In this document: positions 1-7,285 of the stretch, piece after piece
Numbering within the stretch: the stretch's first letter is position 1
Layout of the letters: every line of letters starts with the position of its first letter
Notes under the pieces: model-generated
Databases searched by the model: none
What the model saw: the letters and a program-made list of their open reading frames with translations, nothing else
Told to the model about the DNA's origin: nothing
Translations under genes and position numbers: made by a program
Source: Deltaproteobacteria bacterium
GTDB taxonomy: Bacteria > Desulfobacterota > Binatia > Binatales > Binataceae
Reading direction: 5' to 3'
Assembly (NCBI GenBank): GCA_021794015.1
Contig: JAJYRQ010000012.1
Span: 26,642 to 90,641 of the forward strand
DNA length: 64,000 nucleotides

Positions 1-804
1 CCCGCCGGTCAGCCGGTCCTCGTGGACGACCAGTACCTTGCCGGTAGCGCGCGCCGCGGCCAGAATCGCCTCCCGGTCCAGCGGCAGCAGCGTGCGCAGA
101 TCGATGACCTCGACGGACAGCCCGTCCTGCTGCTCGGCGATCAGGGCGGCGTCGAGCGCCTGGTGAAGGGTGCCGCCGTAGGTGATGATCGACAGGTCGC
201 CTCCTTCGCGCCGGCGCCGCGCCACGCCGATGGGCACGGTGAAGTCGCCCTCGGGCAGGTCTTCGCTGACGCTGCGGTAAAACCGCTTGTGCTCGAAGTA
301 GACCACCGGGTTGCCGTCGCGGATGGCGCTCTTAAGCAGGCCCTTGGCGTCGTACGCGGTTGCCGGAGCGACCACCTTGAGGCCGGGCACCCGGGTAAAC
401 CACGCCTCCGGGTTCTGCGAGTGGAAAAGGGCGCCGTGAACGCCCGCGCCGCTGGGCGCGCGGATCACCAGCGGACAACTGGCATGCCCGCCATGGCGAT
501 AGCACAGGGTGGCCGCCATGTTGACGATCTGGTCGAAGGCGCACGAGATGAAGTCGCCAAACTGCATCTCGACCACCGGCCGCATCCCGAGCACCGCGGC
601 ACCGACGGCCGCGCCGACAATCAGGCTTTCCGCGATCGGCGTGTCGATCACGCGGTCCTCGCCGAAGGCTTCCAGCAGCCCCTCGGTCACCTTGAAAGCG
701 CCGCCCAGCACCGCGACGTCTTCGCCCATGACGAAGACGTTGGGGTCGCGCCGCATCTCCTCGTGGAGCGCAAGGTTAATGGCCTGCAGATAGGTTGCCT
801 TCAT
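1..804 (-). CDS. pdhB: 2-oxoacid/acetoin dehydrogenase E1 beta subunit (partial, 3' end outside window)
   Basis: Seen: an open frame of 268 codons starts at ATG 804 and runs off the left edge without a stop. The protein opens MKATYLQAINLAL and carries MGEDVAVLGG, then DTPIAESLIVGAAVGAA, MQFGDFISCAFDQIVN and HGGHASCPLVIRAPSGAG, the transketolase-type TPP-binding layout of E1 beta. A C-terminal segment (VEVIDLRTLLPLDREAI) leads into the regulatory domain, cut at VHEDRLTGG; full family members are about 325-340 residues. An AGGCGG ribosome site lies just upstream. Family knowledge: E1 beta pairs with E1 alpha to decarboxylate pyruvate, acetoin or branched 2-oxoacids and pass the acyl group to E2. 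The E1 alpha gene is 77 bp upstream on the same strand, so the two are co-transcribed. Substrate is not fixed by sequence; the E2 gene is presumably to the left. Confidence 0.93.
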   Translation of the reverse strand, partial: MKATYLQAINLALHEEMRRDPNVFVMGEDVAVLGGAFKVTEGLLEAFGEDRVIDTPIAESLIVGAAVGAAVLGMRPVVEMQFGDFISCAFDQIVNMAATLCYRHGGHASCPLVIRAPSGAGVHGALFHSQNPEAWFTRVPGLKVVAPATAYDAKGLLKSAIRDGNPVVYFEHKRFYRSVSEDLPEGDFTVPIGVARRRREGGDLSIITYGGTLHQALDAALIAEQQDGLSVEVIDLRTLLPLDREAILAAARATGKVLVVHEDRLTGG

Positions 805-881
805 GATTTATCCGCCTGGCCGGAGGACGGTGCCTGTCAATGCGGCTGCCGGCGCATCCGGCCGGCCGCCCGGATGCCGGC

Positions 882-1877
882 TCACGGGGCGTAAAGTCCC
901 TCCAGCGCCTCCTGGGGCGCCGGTAGCGGGCTTTGCTCGGCGAACTCGACGGCGGCCTGGATGGCGGCGCGCACCCGCGCATCCACCTCTTCCCGCAAGC
1001 GCTTAAGGTCGTGTCCCTTTCTTTCCAGGTAGCGCTCGAACTGGGGTATAGGGTCGCGGCTTTCCCATTCGAGCAGTTCCTCCTTGGTTCGGTAAAGGGC
1101 GGGGTCATGCTCGCTGTGTCCGTGGTAGCGGTAGGTCTTGCATTCCAGCAGCGCCGGTCCGCCCCCCTGGCGAGCGCGGCCAATCAGCCGCTCGCTCAGT
1201 TCGAGCACCGACAGGAGGTCGTTGCCGGGGCAGACGTAGCCCTGAAAGCCGTAGGCCTGGGCGCGTTGGGCGACGTCTTCGATCGCCATCTGCTTTTCGA
1301 TCGGCGTCGAGAAGGCGTAGCGGTTGTTTTCGCAGACGAACAGGACCGGCAGCTTGCGCACCCCGGCAAAATTCATCGCCTCGTGAACGTCGCCGCGCGA
1401 TGAGGTGCCCTCGCCGAAAAACGCGACGGCCACCTGCTTTTCGCGCTTGAGCTGAAACTTGAGCGCCGCGCCGACCGCCACCGGCAGCGAGGCGCCCAGC
1501 ATCGAAGTGGCGCCGAACACGCCCCGCGAAAGGTCGCCCGCGTGAAGGAACGAATCCTTGCCGCGCGACAGGCCGCCCACCCTGCCCATAAGCTGGGCCA
1601 TCAGGACGCCCGGATCGACCCCGCGCGCCAGGAAAACGCCCAGGTCGCGGTGCAGCGGCGCCACGAAATCGCCCTCCACCAGCGGCGCACACACGCCCGT
1701 GACGATCGCCTCCTGTCCGGCGCCGGAGTAGACCCCGCCGAGAATCTTGTTCTGCCGATGCAGGCGCGAGACCCGCTCCTCGAAGCTGCGGATAAGTTTC
1801 ATCGCGTAGTAGAGCTGGAGGTCGCGTTCGGTGCGCGCGGCCTCCTGCGTGGCCTCTGTCAAGACTGCCTCTGGCAT
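882..1877 (-). CDS. pdhA: 2-oxoacid/acetoin dehydrogenase E1 alpha subunit
   Basis: 331 residues, normal for the short bacterial E1 alpha of pyruvate/acetoin dehydrogenases. The TPP/Mg motif begins at GEG (155-157), where most family members have GDG, and ends at NN (184-185); between them lies the SSRGDVHEAMNFAG helix. The phosphorylation-loop region YRYHGHSEHDPALYRTKEE is conserved. The start ATG at 1877 follows a plausible promoter (TATAAT at 1942-1937 on the minus strand). It forms an alpha2beta2 heterotetramer with the downstream E1 beta and carries out the TPP-dependent decarboxylation in the cytoplasm. Pyruvate, acetoin and branched-chain 2-oxoacids are all possible; no lipoyl E2 or E3 gene is in view to decide, so the symbol is provisional. 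Confidence 0.92.
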   Translation of the reverse strand: MPEAVLTEATQEAARTERDLQLYYAMKLIRSFEERVSRLHRQNKILGGVYSGAGQEAIVTGVCAPLVEGDFVAPLHRDLGVFLARGVDPGVLMAQLMGRVGGLSRGKDSFLHAGDLSRGVFGATSMLGASLPVAVGAALKFQLKREKQVAVAFFGEGTSSRGDVHEAMNFAGVRKLPVLFVCENNRYAFSTPIEKQMAIEDVAQRAQAYGFQGYVCPGNDLLSVLELSERLIGRARQGGGPALLECKTYRYHGHSEHDPALYRTKEELLEWESRDPIPQFERYLERKGHDLKRLREEVDARVRAAIQAAVEFAEQSPLPAPQEALEGLYAP

Positions 1878-1936
1878 GGTCGCCGTGCTCCTGGCCGGCC
1901 GCCGTTGAGCGCCCGGCGCTCAAGCAGCATCTGATA

Positions 1937-1965
1937 ATTATAGCATCGGCTAAGCGATGCGGCAG
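1937..1965 (-). promoter_or_regulatory. Candidate promoter of the E1 alpha/beta operon with internal palindrome
   Basis: On the minus strand a perfect TATAAT (1942-1937) is preceded by a 17-bp spacer and a weak -35 (CTGCCG, 1965-1960). The spacer is largely a palindrome, GCATCG-N6-CGATGC (1943-1960), which could be an operator. The start codon of E1 alpha is about 60 bp downstream. The -10 is convincing; the -35 and the operator role are inference. Confidence 0.5.
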
Positions 1966-2065
1966 GCGGCTGCACCCGCAGCGCTACAAAACCGCCGCGC
2001 GCCGGCCGGCCGGGGCGACCTCGCGTTGCACCGGGCGGCCGGAGTAGCCTATAAAAAGGTGCGAG

Positions 2066-3250
2066 ATGGAGACGCAAACCTGCGTTTCGGAGCAGGCTGA
2101 CGCCAAAGCGGCGCGCGCCGCCATCGCGCGCGCGTGGCGCGGCGAGCCGCTGGGAAGCGCCGACGCGGTCGCGCTCATCTCCTGCCCCGAGCAGGAGCTG
2201 AGCCGCCTGCTTAAGGCCGCCTCCCGGCTTCGCGACCGCGGCAAAGGGCGCCTGCTCACCTATTCGCCCAAGGTCTTCCTGCCGGTTACCAATCTCTGCC
2301 GCGACCGCTGCACCTACTGCACCTTTCGCAAGGAGCCGGACGACCCCGAAGCCTGGACCATGACCCGCGAGGAAATTGCCGACTGGTCGCGGCGCGGGCG
2401 CGAACTGGGCTGCCGGGAAGCCCTGGTCTGCCTCGGGGACAAACCCGAACGCGCTTACCCGCGCTACCGGCAAACCCTGGCCGAACTGGGAGTTGCCAGC
2501 ACGATTGCCTATGTCCGCGAGGCCTGCGCGATCGCGCTTGAGGCCGGGCTTTTACCGCACACCAACGCCGGCCTGATGAGCCGGGCCGAGCTTGAGCTTT
2601 TGCGCCCGGTCAACGCCAGCATGGGCCTCATGCTCGAGAACATCTCGCCTCGGCTTCGCGGCCGCGGCCAGCCGCATCAATGGGCCCCCGACAAAACGCC
2701 CGCCCTTAGGGTGCAGACGATCGAGTGGGCCGGGCAACTTAGCGTCCCGTTTACCACCGGTATCCTGGTCGGCATCGGAGAAACCCTCGCCGAGCGGGCG
2801 GAAAGCCTATTGGCGATCCGCGATCTCCACGCCCGCCACGGCCACATCCAGGAGGTGATCATCCAAAATTTCCGGGCCAAGTCGGAGATCGCGATGGCCC
2901 AGGCGCTCGAGCCGCAACCGCTTGAGATGGCGCGGGCGATCGCGACTGCGCGGCTCTTGCTGGGACCGGCGATGAACATCCAGGCGCCGCCCAACCTTTC
3001 TCCGGACCACCTCGAGCTGTTCCTGGCCGCCGGCGTCAATGATTGGGGCGGCATTTCTCCGCTAACCTCCGATTTCGTCAACCCGGAGGCGCCCTGGCCG
3101 CACCTGGCAGAATTGCGCGCGCGCTGCGCGCGGGCCGGTTTCGAGCTTAGGCCGCGCCTTCCTGTCTATCCCGAGTACATCGACCCAGCATGGATCGACC
3201 CCGGCCTGACCGATCGTGTGCGTCGGGCCGCGGCCGAGTTGAGGAGTTGA
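2066..3250 (+). CDS. cofG: 7,8-didemethyl-8-hydroxy-5-deazariboflavin (FO) synthase subunit CofG
   Basis: 394-residue radical SAM enzyme. The CxxxCxxC cluster motif is C78-C82-C85 in the context VTNLCRDRCTYCTF, the form typical of CofG rather than CofH or menaquinone-pathway paralogues. Further conserved blocks are GLMLENISPRL, FTTGILVGIGET, IQNFRAKS and NLSPDH. The ATG at 2066 has an AAAGGTG ribosome site at the right distance. Known role: CofG forms the deazaflavin ring of FO, the chromophore of coenzyme F420, from the CofH product. cofH starts 5 bp after the cofG stop, with its ribosome site inside the end of cofG, so they are translationally coupled. No other F420 gene (cofC, cofD, cofE) is in the window. 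Confidence 0.94.
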   Translation: METQTCVSEQADAKAARAAIARAWRGEPLGSADAVALISCPEQELSRLLKAASRLRDRGKGRLLTYSPKVFLPVTNLCRDRCTYCTFRKEPDDPEAWTMTREEIADWSRRGRELGCREALVCLGDKPERAYPRYRQTLAELGVASTIAYVREACAIALEAGLLPHTNAGLMSRAELELLRPVNASMGLMLENISPRLRGRGQPHQWAPDKTPALRVQTIEWAGQLSVPFTTGILVGIGETLAERAESLLAIRDLHARHGHIQEVIIQNFRAKSEIAMAQALEPQPLEMARAIATARLLLGPAMNIQAPPNLSPDHLELFLAAGVNDWGGISPLTSDFVNPEAPWPHLAELRARCARAGFELRPRLPVYPEYIDPAWIDPGLTDRVRRAAAELRS

Positions 3251-3255
3251 AAACC

Positions 3256-4485
3256 GTGGAACTGCAAGCGCTTGACCAATACGTGGAGGAAATCGAGGCG
3301 GCTTCGCCGGGCCGCCTGCTTGACCGGGCGCGGCCCGAGGTGCGTGTCGCGCTCATCGGCGTGCTCGATTCGCACCGCGAGTTGACGCCCGAGCAGGGGC
3401 TGCTGCTTTACCAGGCCGAGGGCGACGACTTGCGCGCGCTCATCAAGTGCGCCGACCTGGCGCGCGCCGCGGATTGCGGCGACGAGGTGACTTACGTCGT
3501 CAACCGCAACCTCAACTTCACCAACGTCTGTTTCGTCGGATGCCGGTTCTGCGGCTTCAAGCGCCAGCGCTGGGAGGCGGAGGCCTACGACCACTCCGAC
3601 CGGGTGCTGCTGGAAAAGGTGGCCGAGGCGCGCCGGCGCGGTGCTACCGAGGTCTGCATGCAGGGCGGGATCAATCCCCAGATGGGCCCGCTGCGCTACC
3701 GGGAACTGCTCGAGCTCATCAAAGGCGCCTTCCCGGAAGTACACGTCCACGCCTTCTCGCCAATGGAGGTGATGTACGGCGCGCGCCGGGCGCGCATGGC
3801 TTACCGGCCCTACCTGTCGATGCTGCGCGAGGCGGGCCTGGGTTCGGTGCCGGGCACGGCCGCCGAAATCCTGGACGACGAAGTGCGCGAAACCTTAAGC
3901 CACAAGAAAGTCGATGTGGCCAACTGGGTCGAGATCATCACCACCGCTCACGCCGTGGGACTGCCCAGCACCGCCACCGTAATGTACGGCCACCTCGAAC
4001 AGCCGCGCCACATCGTCAACCATCTGACGCTGATGCGCGACATTCAGAAGCAGACCGGCGGGTTCACCGAGTTCGTGCCGCTGCGCTTCGTTCACCATAA
4101 CACGCAGCTTTTCAAGCTGGGCCTGGTCAAGGAACCGCCGCCGCGGGGGCTCTTTGACTTTCGTCTCTACGCCTTCTCCCGCCTCTACCTGAGAGGCTCG
4201 ATCAACAACCTGCAGACCTCCTGGGTAAAACTGGGCGTTGACCTGGCGGCCCTGACGCTTAAGACCGGATGCAACGATTTCTCCGGCACGCTCATGGAGG
4301 AAAGCATCACCGCCCAGGCGGGCGGCCAGGAAGGCGAATTCGTGCCGGTTGATCTGATCGAGGAAAAGGCGCGCGCGATGGGGCGGGTCGCAGTCGAGCG
4401 CACCACGCTCTACCGCAAGCTTTACGACCAACGGGCGCCCAACGGCGCCCGCCCGCTGGCGCCGGCAGCGCCGCCGCCGGCTTAG
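3256..4485 (+). CDS. cofH: FO synthase subunit CofH (5-amino-6-(D-ribitylamino)uracil-tyrosine transferase)
   Basis: 409 residues from GTG 3256, chosen because GAGGAG (3241-3246) lies 9 bp upstream; a further-upstream ATG at 3190 would overlap cofG by 61 bp and adds an unconserved tail. The radical SAM motif is C92-C96-C99 in NFTNVCFVGCRFCGF, diagnostic of CofH. MQGGINPQM, HAFSPMEVMYG, GLGSVPGTAAEIL and MYGHLEQPRH are further family blocks. Known role: transfers the tyrosine-derived radical to 5-amino-6-ribitylaminouracil, giving the intermediate that CofG cyclises to FO. The pair implies F420 production, seen in actinobacteria, archaea and several uncultured proteobacteria-like phyla. A Pro/Ala-rich 15-residue tail is likely disordered. 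Confidence 0.94.
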   Translation: MELQALDQYVEEIEAASPGRLLDRARPEVRVALIGVLDSHRELTPEQGLLLYQAEGDDLRALIKCADLARAADCGDEVTYVVNRNLNFTNVCFVGCRFCGFKRQRWEAEAYDHSDRVLLEKVAEARRRGATEVCMQGGINPQMGPLRYRELLELIKGAFPEVHVHAFSPMEVMYGARRARMAYRPYLSMLREAGLGSVPGTAAEILDDEVRETLSHKKVDVANWVEIITTAHAVGLPSTATVMYGHLEQPRHIVNHLTLMRDIQKQTGGFTEFVPLRFVHHNTQLFKLGLVKEPPPRGLFDFRLYAFSRLYLRGSINNLQTSWVKLGVDLAALTLKTGCNDFSGTLMEESITAQAGGQEGEFVPVDLIEEKARAMGRVAVERTTLYRKLYDQRAPNGARPLAPAAPPPA

Positions 4486-4493
4486 GCCGCCGC

Positions 4494-4656
4494 CCTAGCA
4501 GGATGTTGAAAAAGTCCTTTCAACATCCTGCTCCCTCACTCTTATCTCTCCCATAGGGAGAGAAGGTGTAGGAAAGAAGCCATCTTTTACGCAGGGTGTT
4601 GAGAATGGAACCACGCCTGATAGCGAGCTTGAGGGGTTTCTCAATACCCTGCTAGG
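4494..4656. repeat. MITE-like element with imperfect terminal inverted repeats
   Basis: About 163 bp without a reading frame. The left end CCTAGCAGGATGTTGAAAAA and the reverse complement of the right end, CCTAGCAGGGTATTGAGAAA, match at 17 of 20 positions. CTAG at both outer ends could be a target duplication. Inside, the left end forms a perfect 15-bp stem by itself (AGCAGGATGTTGAAA, 4497-4511, with its complement 4518-4532), and an 8-bp stem (TCTCTCCC/GGGAGAGA) lies at 4545-4563. A second hairpin uses GCAGGGTGTTGAG near 4591 and the right end. The base composition is clearly less GC-rich than the flanks. It sits between convergent genes and its right end supplies the stop codon of the metallo-beta-lactamase gene. 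Could also act as a two-way terminator. Confidence 0.6.
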
Positions 4657-5650
4657 CGGCCCGCCAGAGCACCCGCCCGGCTTGCTCGGTCCGGTGGGCC
4701 CGGCCGCGCCCGCGCGCATGCTCGAGGTGAGCCAGCGTCTCGAAGGTTGCCGCCATCAGGTGAAAGAGCGGCCGGGGCTCCTCGCCAAAGACCTGGGTTG
4801 CGACTTCGTAGGCCGTGCGCGCGTTGTGCTCGACGGCCGCCAGCACTTTCGCCTCGCGCTGCTCATGGTGCTCGATTATCTCGGCCGCGCGGCGCCGGTG
4901 GTCGTAGTAGACCGGTCCGTGACCGGGCAAGACCACCTCCACCGCGTAGCTCTGCACCTTGCGCTGCGAGGCGAGAAAGTCGCCCAGCGGGTCGGCCGGT
5001 CCCCCTGGAAAGAAGCCAACGTGGGGCGTGATCTGCGGCAGCAAATGATCGCCCGCGAACATCACCCTTTCCCGCGCCAGGTAAATCACGCTGTGGCCCG
5101 GAGCGTGGCCCGGCGTCCAGACCACTTGAAACCGCCTGCTCCCGAACCGCAGCTCGTCGCCGTCGCGCAAAAGCCGGTCCGGTCGCGCCACCGGACGGTA
5201 GAGATCGCTGCCGACCCAGGGAGGACGCGCCTTTTGCGGCGCCCCAGGGTCGAGCGGGAACCCGTGCGCCTCGAAAAAGGCAATCGCCTCGGGACGTACC
5301 GCGCCCTGCCCCATCGTTAGAAAGCGGCCGACCCACTCAACTTCGAGCGCGTGCAAATAGGTGAGCGCGCCGCTACGCTCCTTAAGCGCCGCCGACGCCC
5401 CAAAATGGTCAACGTGATGGTGCGTGCCAATGATAGCGGCGATCCGTTCGGCCCCCGCACCCAGCTCGGCCAAGGCACCTTCCAGGGTCTCGAGGCTGTC
5501 GGCCGAATTCGCGCCCGTGTCAATCAGCACCCACTGCCCGCTGCAGTCGACCAGGTAGACGTTGACCGTGGTCGGCCGAAACGGAAGCGGCAGCCCGACT
5601 TTGTAGATGCCCGAAGCGACTTCCTCAAGCTTTGGCCGCAACTGATTCAC
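4652..5650 (-). CDS. Metallo-beta-lactamase-fold hydrolase
   Basis: 332 residues from the GTG at 5650; conserved sequence begins about 10 residues later, and possible longer starts (TTG 5794) add a charged, unconserved stretch. The metal site is THHHVDH with H77, H79, D81 and H82; later ligand blocks are WTPGHAPGHSVIYL, FAGDHLLP and VVLPGHGPVY. The C-terminal helical part (HHEQREAKVLAAVEHNARTA) matches the winged-helix-like tail of the LACTB2/beta-lactamase-like subgroup. It binds two metal ions and is a hydrolase, perhaps of a thioester or nuclease type; the substrate is unknown. The last codon overlaps the right inverted repeat of the adjacent MITE-like element, so the original C-terminus may have been replaced. 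Confidence 0.85.
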   Translation of the reverse strand: MNQLRPKLEEVASGIYKVGLPLPFRPTTVNVYLVDCSGQWVLIDTGANSADSLETLEGALAELGAGAERIAAIIGTHHHVDHFGASAALKERSGALTYLHALEVEWVGRFLTMGQGAVRPEAIAFFEAHGFPLDPGAPQKARPPWVGSDLYRPVARPDRLLRDGDELRFGSRRFQVVWTPGHAPGHSVIYLARERVMFAGDHLLPQITPHVGFFPGGPADPLGDFLASQRKVQSYAVEVVLPGHGPVYYDHRRRAAEIIEHHEQREAKVLAAVEHNARTAYEVATQVFGEEPRPLFHLMAATFETLAHLEHARGRGRAHRTEQAGRVLWRAA

Positions 5651-5972
5651 GACTGGCCCATCGTTATGCCATGGGGGCCCTCGGCCCCGCTCCGGCCTGC
5701 CCGTGCGCCGCACCGCAAGAAAGGCAGCCTCGGCAGTGTAATGACGCTGCTCGGGCGAGCTGAGCCGCCGAGAGTAAGAGGCCCTACCCGGCAACCCAGC
5801 TACCTTTCATCGTACAGACCCGGCCGCGCTCAAGCGAGCCAGACCGGCGGTTTTCCCTTCGGCTGCTCGAAGGCCGGCGCCTTTCCACCGGACAGGCCAA
5901 CCGGCAAGGTTGCATCATCCTTGGATGCCCTGGGGCGATGCTTCGAGTCCCAGGGCAAGGATGCGCAACCGA

Positions 5973-6374
5973 CTAGCGGTTAGGCCGGCGCCGGCTGGAC
6001 CGCGCCGGGCCAGGCCGCGTCGCGCCGAGGCGCACAGGCGGACGCGGCGCAAGCCTTGCGCGCTCAGGCGCGCTCGAAGCCGGCGCCGGGCTCTGCGATG
6101 GCTCATCGTGCAGGAGAGCCAGGAAAACCAGGTTGGCAAGCAGGACCTTGGTCAAACCGATCACTGAGACGAGCGCCACAATCAGCACCAGCGGCTGGTA
6201 AAACTGAGCCTCAAACTTCGATAGAAACGCGAGACTCCCAACTCCGACGGCGATCACAAAGCCGATAGCGACCGAAGAGCCGACGAGCATCCGCCGCCAC
6301 GAGCGCCCCGAGAAGTCTACCGCCTTGGCCGAGCGCCGCGCCCGGTCAGCCGCGATCGAAACGACTGTCGCCAT
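5973..6374 (-). CDS. Small two-helix membrane protein, unknown function
   Basis: 133 residues from ATG 6374. Two hydrophobic segments are evident: residues about 31-53 (MLVGSSVAIGFVIAVGVGSL) and 62-90 (QPLVLIVALVSVIGLTKVLL). A basic N-terminus precedes them, and a proline/arginine-rich tail of about 40 residues follows. I recognise no family. It is the same strand as the metallo-beta-lactamase gene but about 320 bp away, so co-transcription is uncertain. The low-complexity tail resembles translated GC-rich spacer, so the real protein may be only the first 95 residues or not exist; the membrane segments are the main support. Confidence 0.4.
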   Translation of the reverse strand: MATVVSIAADRARRSAKAVDFSGRSWRRMLVGSSVAIGFVIAVGVGSLAFLSKFEAQFYQPLVLIVALVSVIGLTKVLLANLVFLALLHDEPSQSPAPASSAPERARLAPRPPVRLGATRPGPARSSRRRPNR

Positions 6375-7285
6375 ACGCGCCCCAACCCCAAGAGGCAAGC
6401 ATGCAAACGGAAGCTACTATCTTGCACCGCAAGCACCCGCTCCCGCAAGGAGACGCCGGCTGCCCGCGACCTGCCGGGGGCGACGACAGCCGCCGGCCGC
6501 TGGCGAGACGCCGCTTTCGTCCGGCCACTCTTGCCACAAACCCGCCGCCCTGTGGGGCGCTGGCGCTACCGGCACCTCGCCCCACGGCTTGCCCTGCGGG
6601 GCACGCCGCAGCCAAGGGGGAAAGCCAAGTGCAGCCCCCGTTGCGCTCATCGCCGGCCCTCCTTGCGGGACAGTCTGACAATCGGCTAGCGTGCTGGTAA
6701 AGGTGTCGCAGCCATAGATAAGAACGGACCACTTGGCGTTTCGGTTCGAGCGATGTCCGGCGGGGCAAGGATTGCGGGCCTCTCGGCCAAGGCGGCGATC
6801 TCGCTAACGGTCGTACTCGCCCTTGTGCTGGCTGCAAAGCCGGGCCATTACACCAGTTCCAAGCAAGTGAGCATTGCTTCGCGCCCTGCCGGCAACCGGG
6901 TCACGCTCGGCTTGGGCCAAGGCGGCGAGCGCGAGAGCCGCGAAAAAGAAGCGCTCCAAAGAATTCCTTCGTCCAAGCCTCCTTTCCTACAGGGATCGGC
7001 GGTGGCGGCCTTAAGCGGCTCGCTCGTTGAGCCGCGCCGTAGGATTCCCCCGCCACGGTGGGCGACGCACCAGGCGCTGGCGCGCCTAAGGCGCCGCGCG
7101 CCGCAGGCAAACGACACCGAGCCGCTCCTCTCCTAAGCCGCCTAAGCGCGCACGGCACGCGGCCGGCATCGCTGTCCCGGCCCGCCTGCCGCACACCCAT
7201 GTTGCATCGAACAACAGTGGCGCGAGAACGAACTATGGCAGCCCGGGTCGAGACCGCGGCCAGCAAAACGCGGCTGGAGTGAAGC
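6375..7285. other. Gene-poor stretch before the RND gene
   Basis: About 900 bp with no recognisable gene. A plus-strand frame at 6753-7136 could encode 127 residues with one hydrophobic stretch (AAISLTVVLALVLAA), but the rest is arginine/proline-rich with no ribosome site, so I do not call it. No membrane-fusion or outer-membrane partner of the downstream RND pump is present, no tRNA-like fold was found, and no clear promoter could be picked. Confidence 0.5.

Noticed and set aside
22..894. Plus-strand 290-codon frame at the left edge
   Set aside because: It is the reverse of the E1 beta gene, which has clear family motifs on the minus strand; the plus-strand product is low-complexity.
2026..2055. 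TTGCAC-N18-TATAAA upstream of cofG
   Set aside because: It would start transcription within a few bases of the ATG and overlap the ribosome site, so it is probably chance.
6753..7136. 127-codon plus-strand frame with one hydrophobic stretch
   Set aside because: No ribosome site, Arg/Pro-rich remainder and no family; hydrophobicity alone is not enough.
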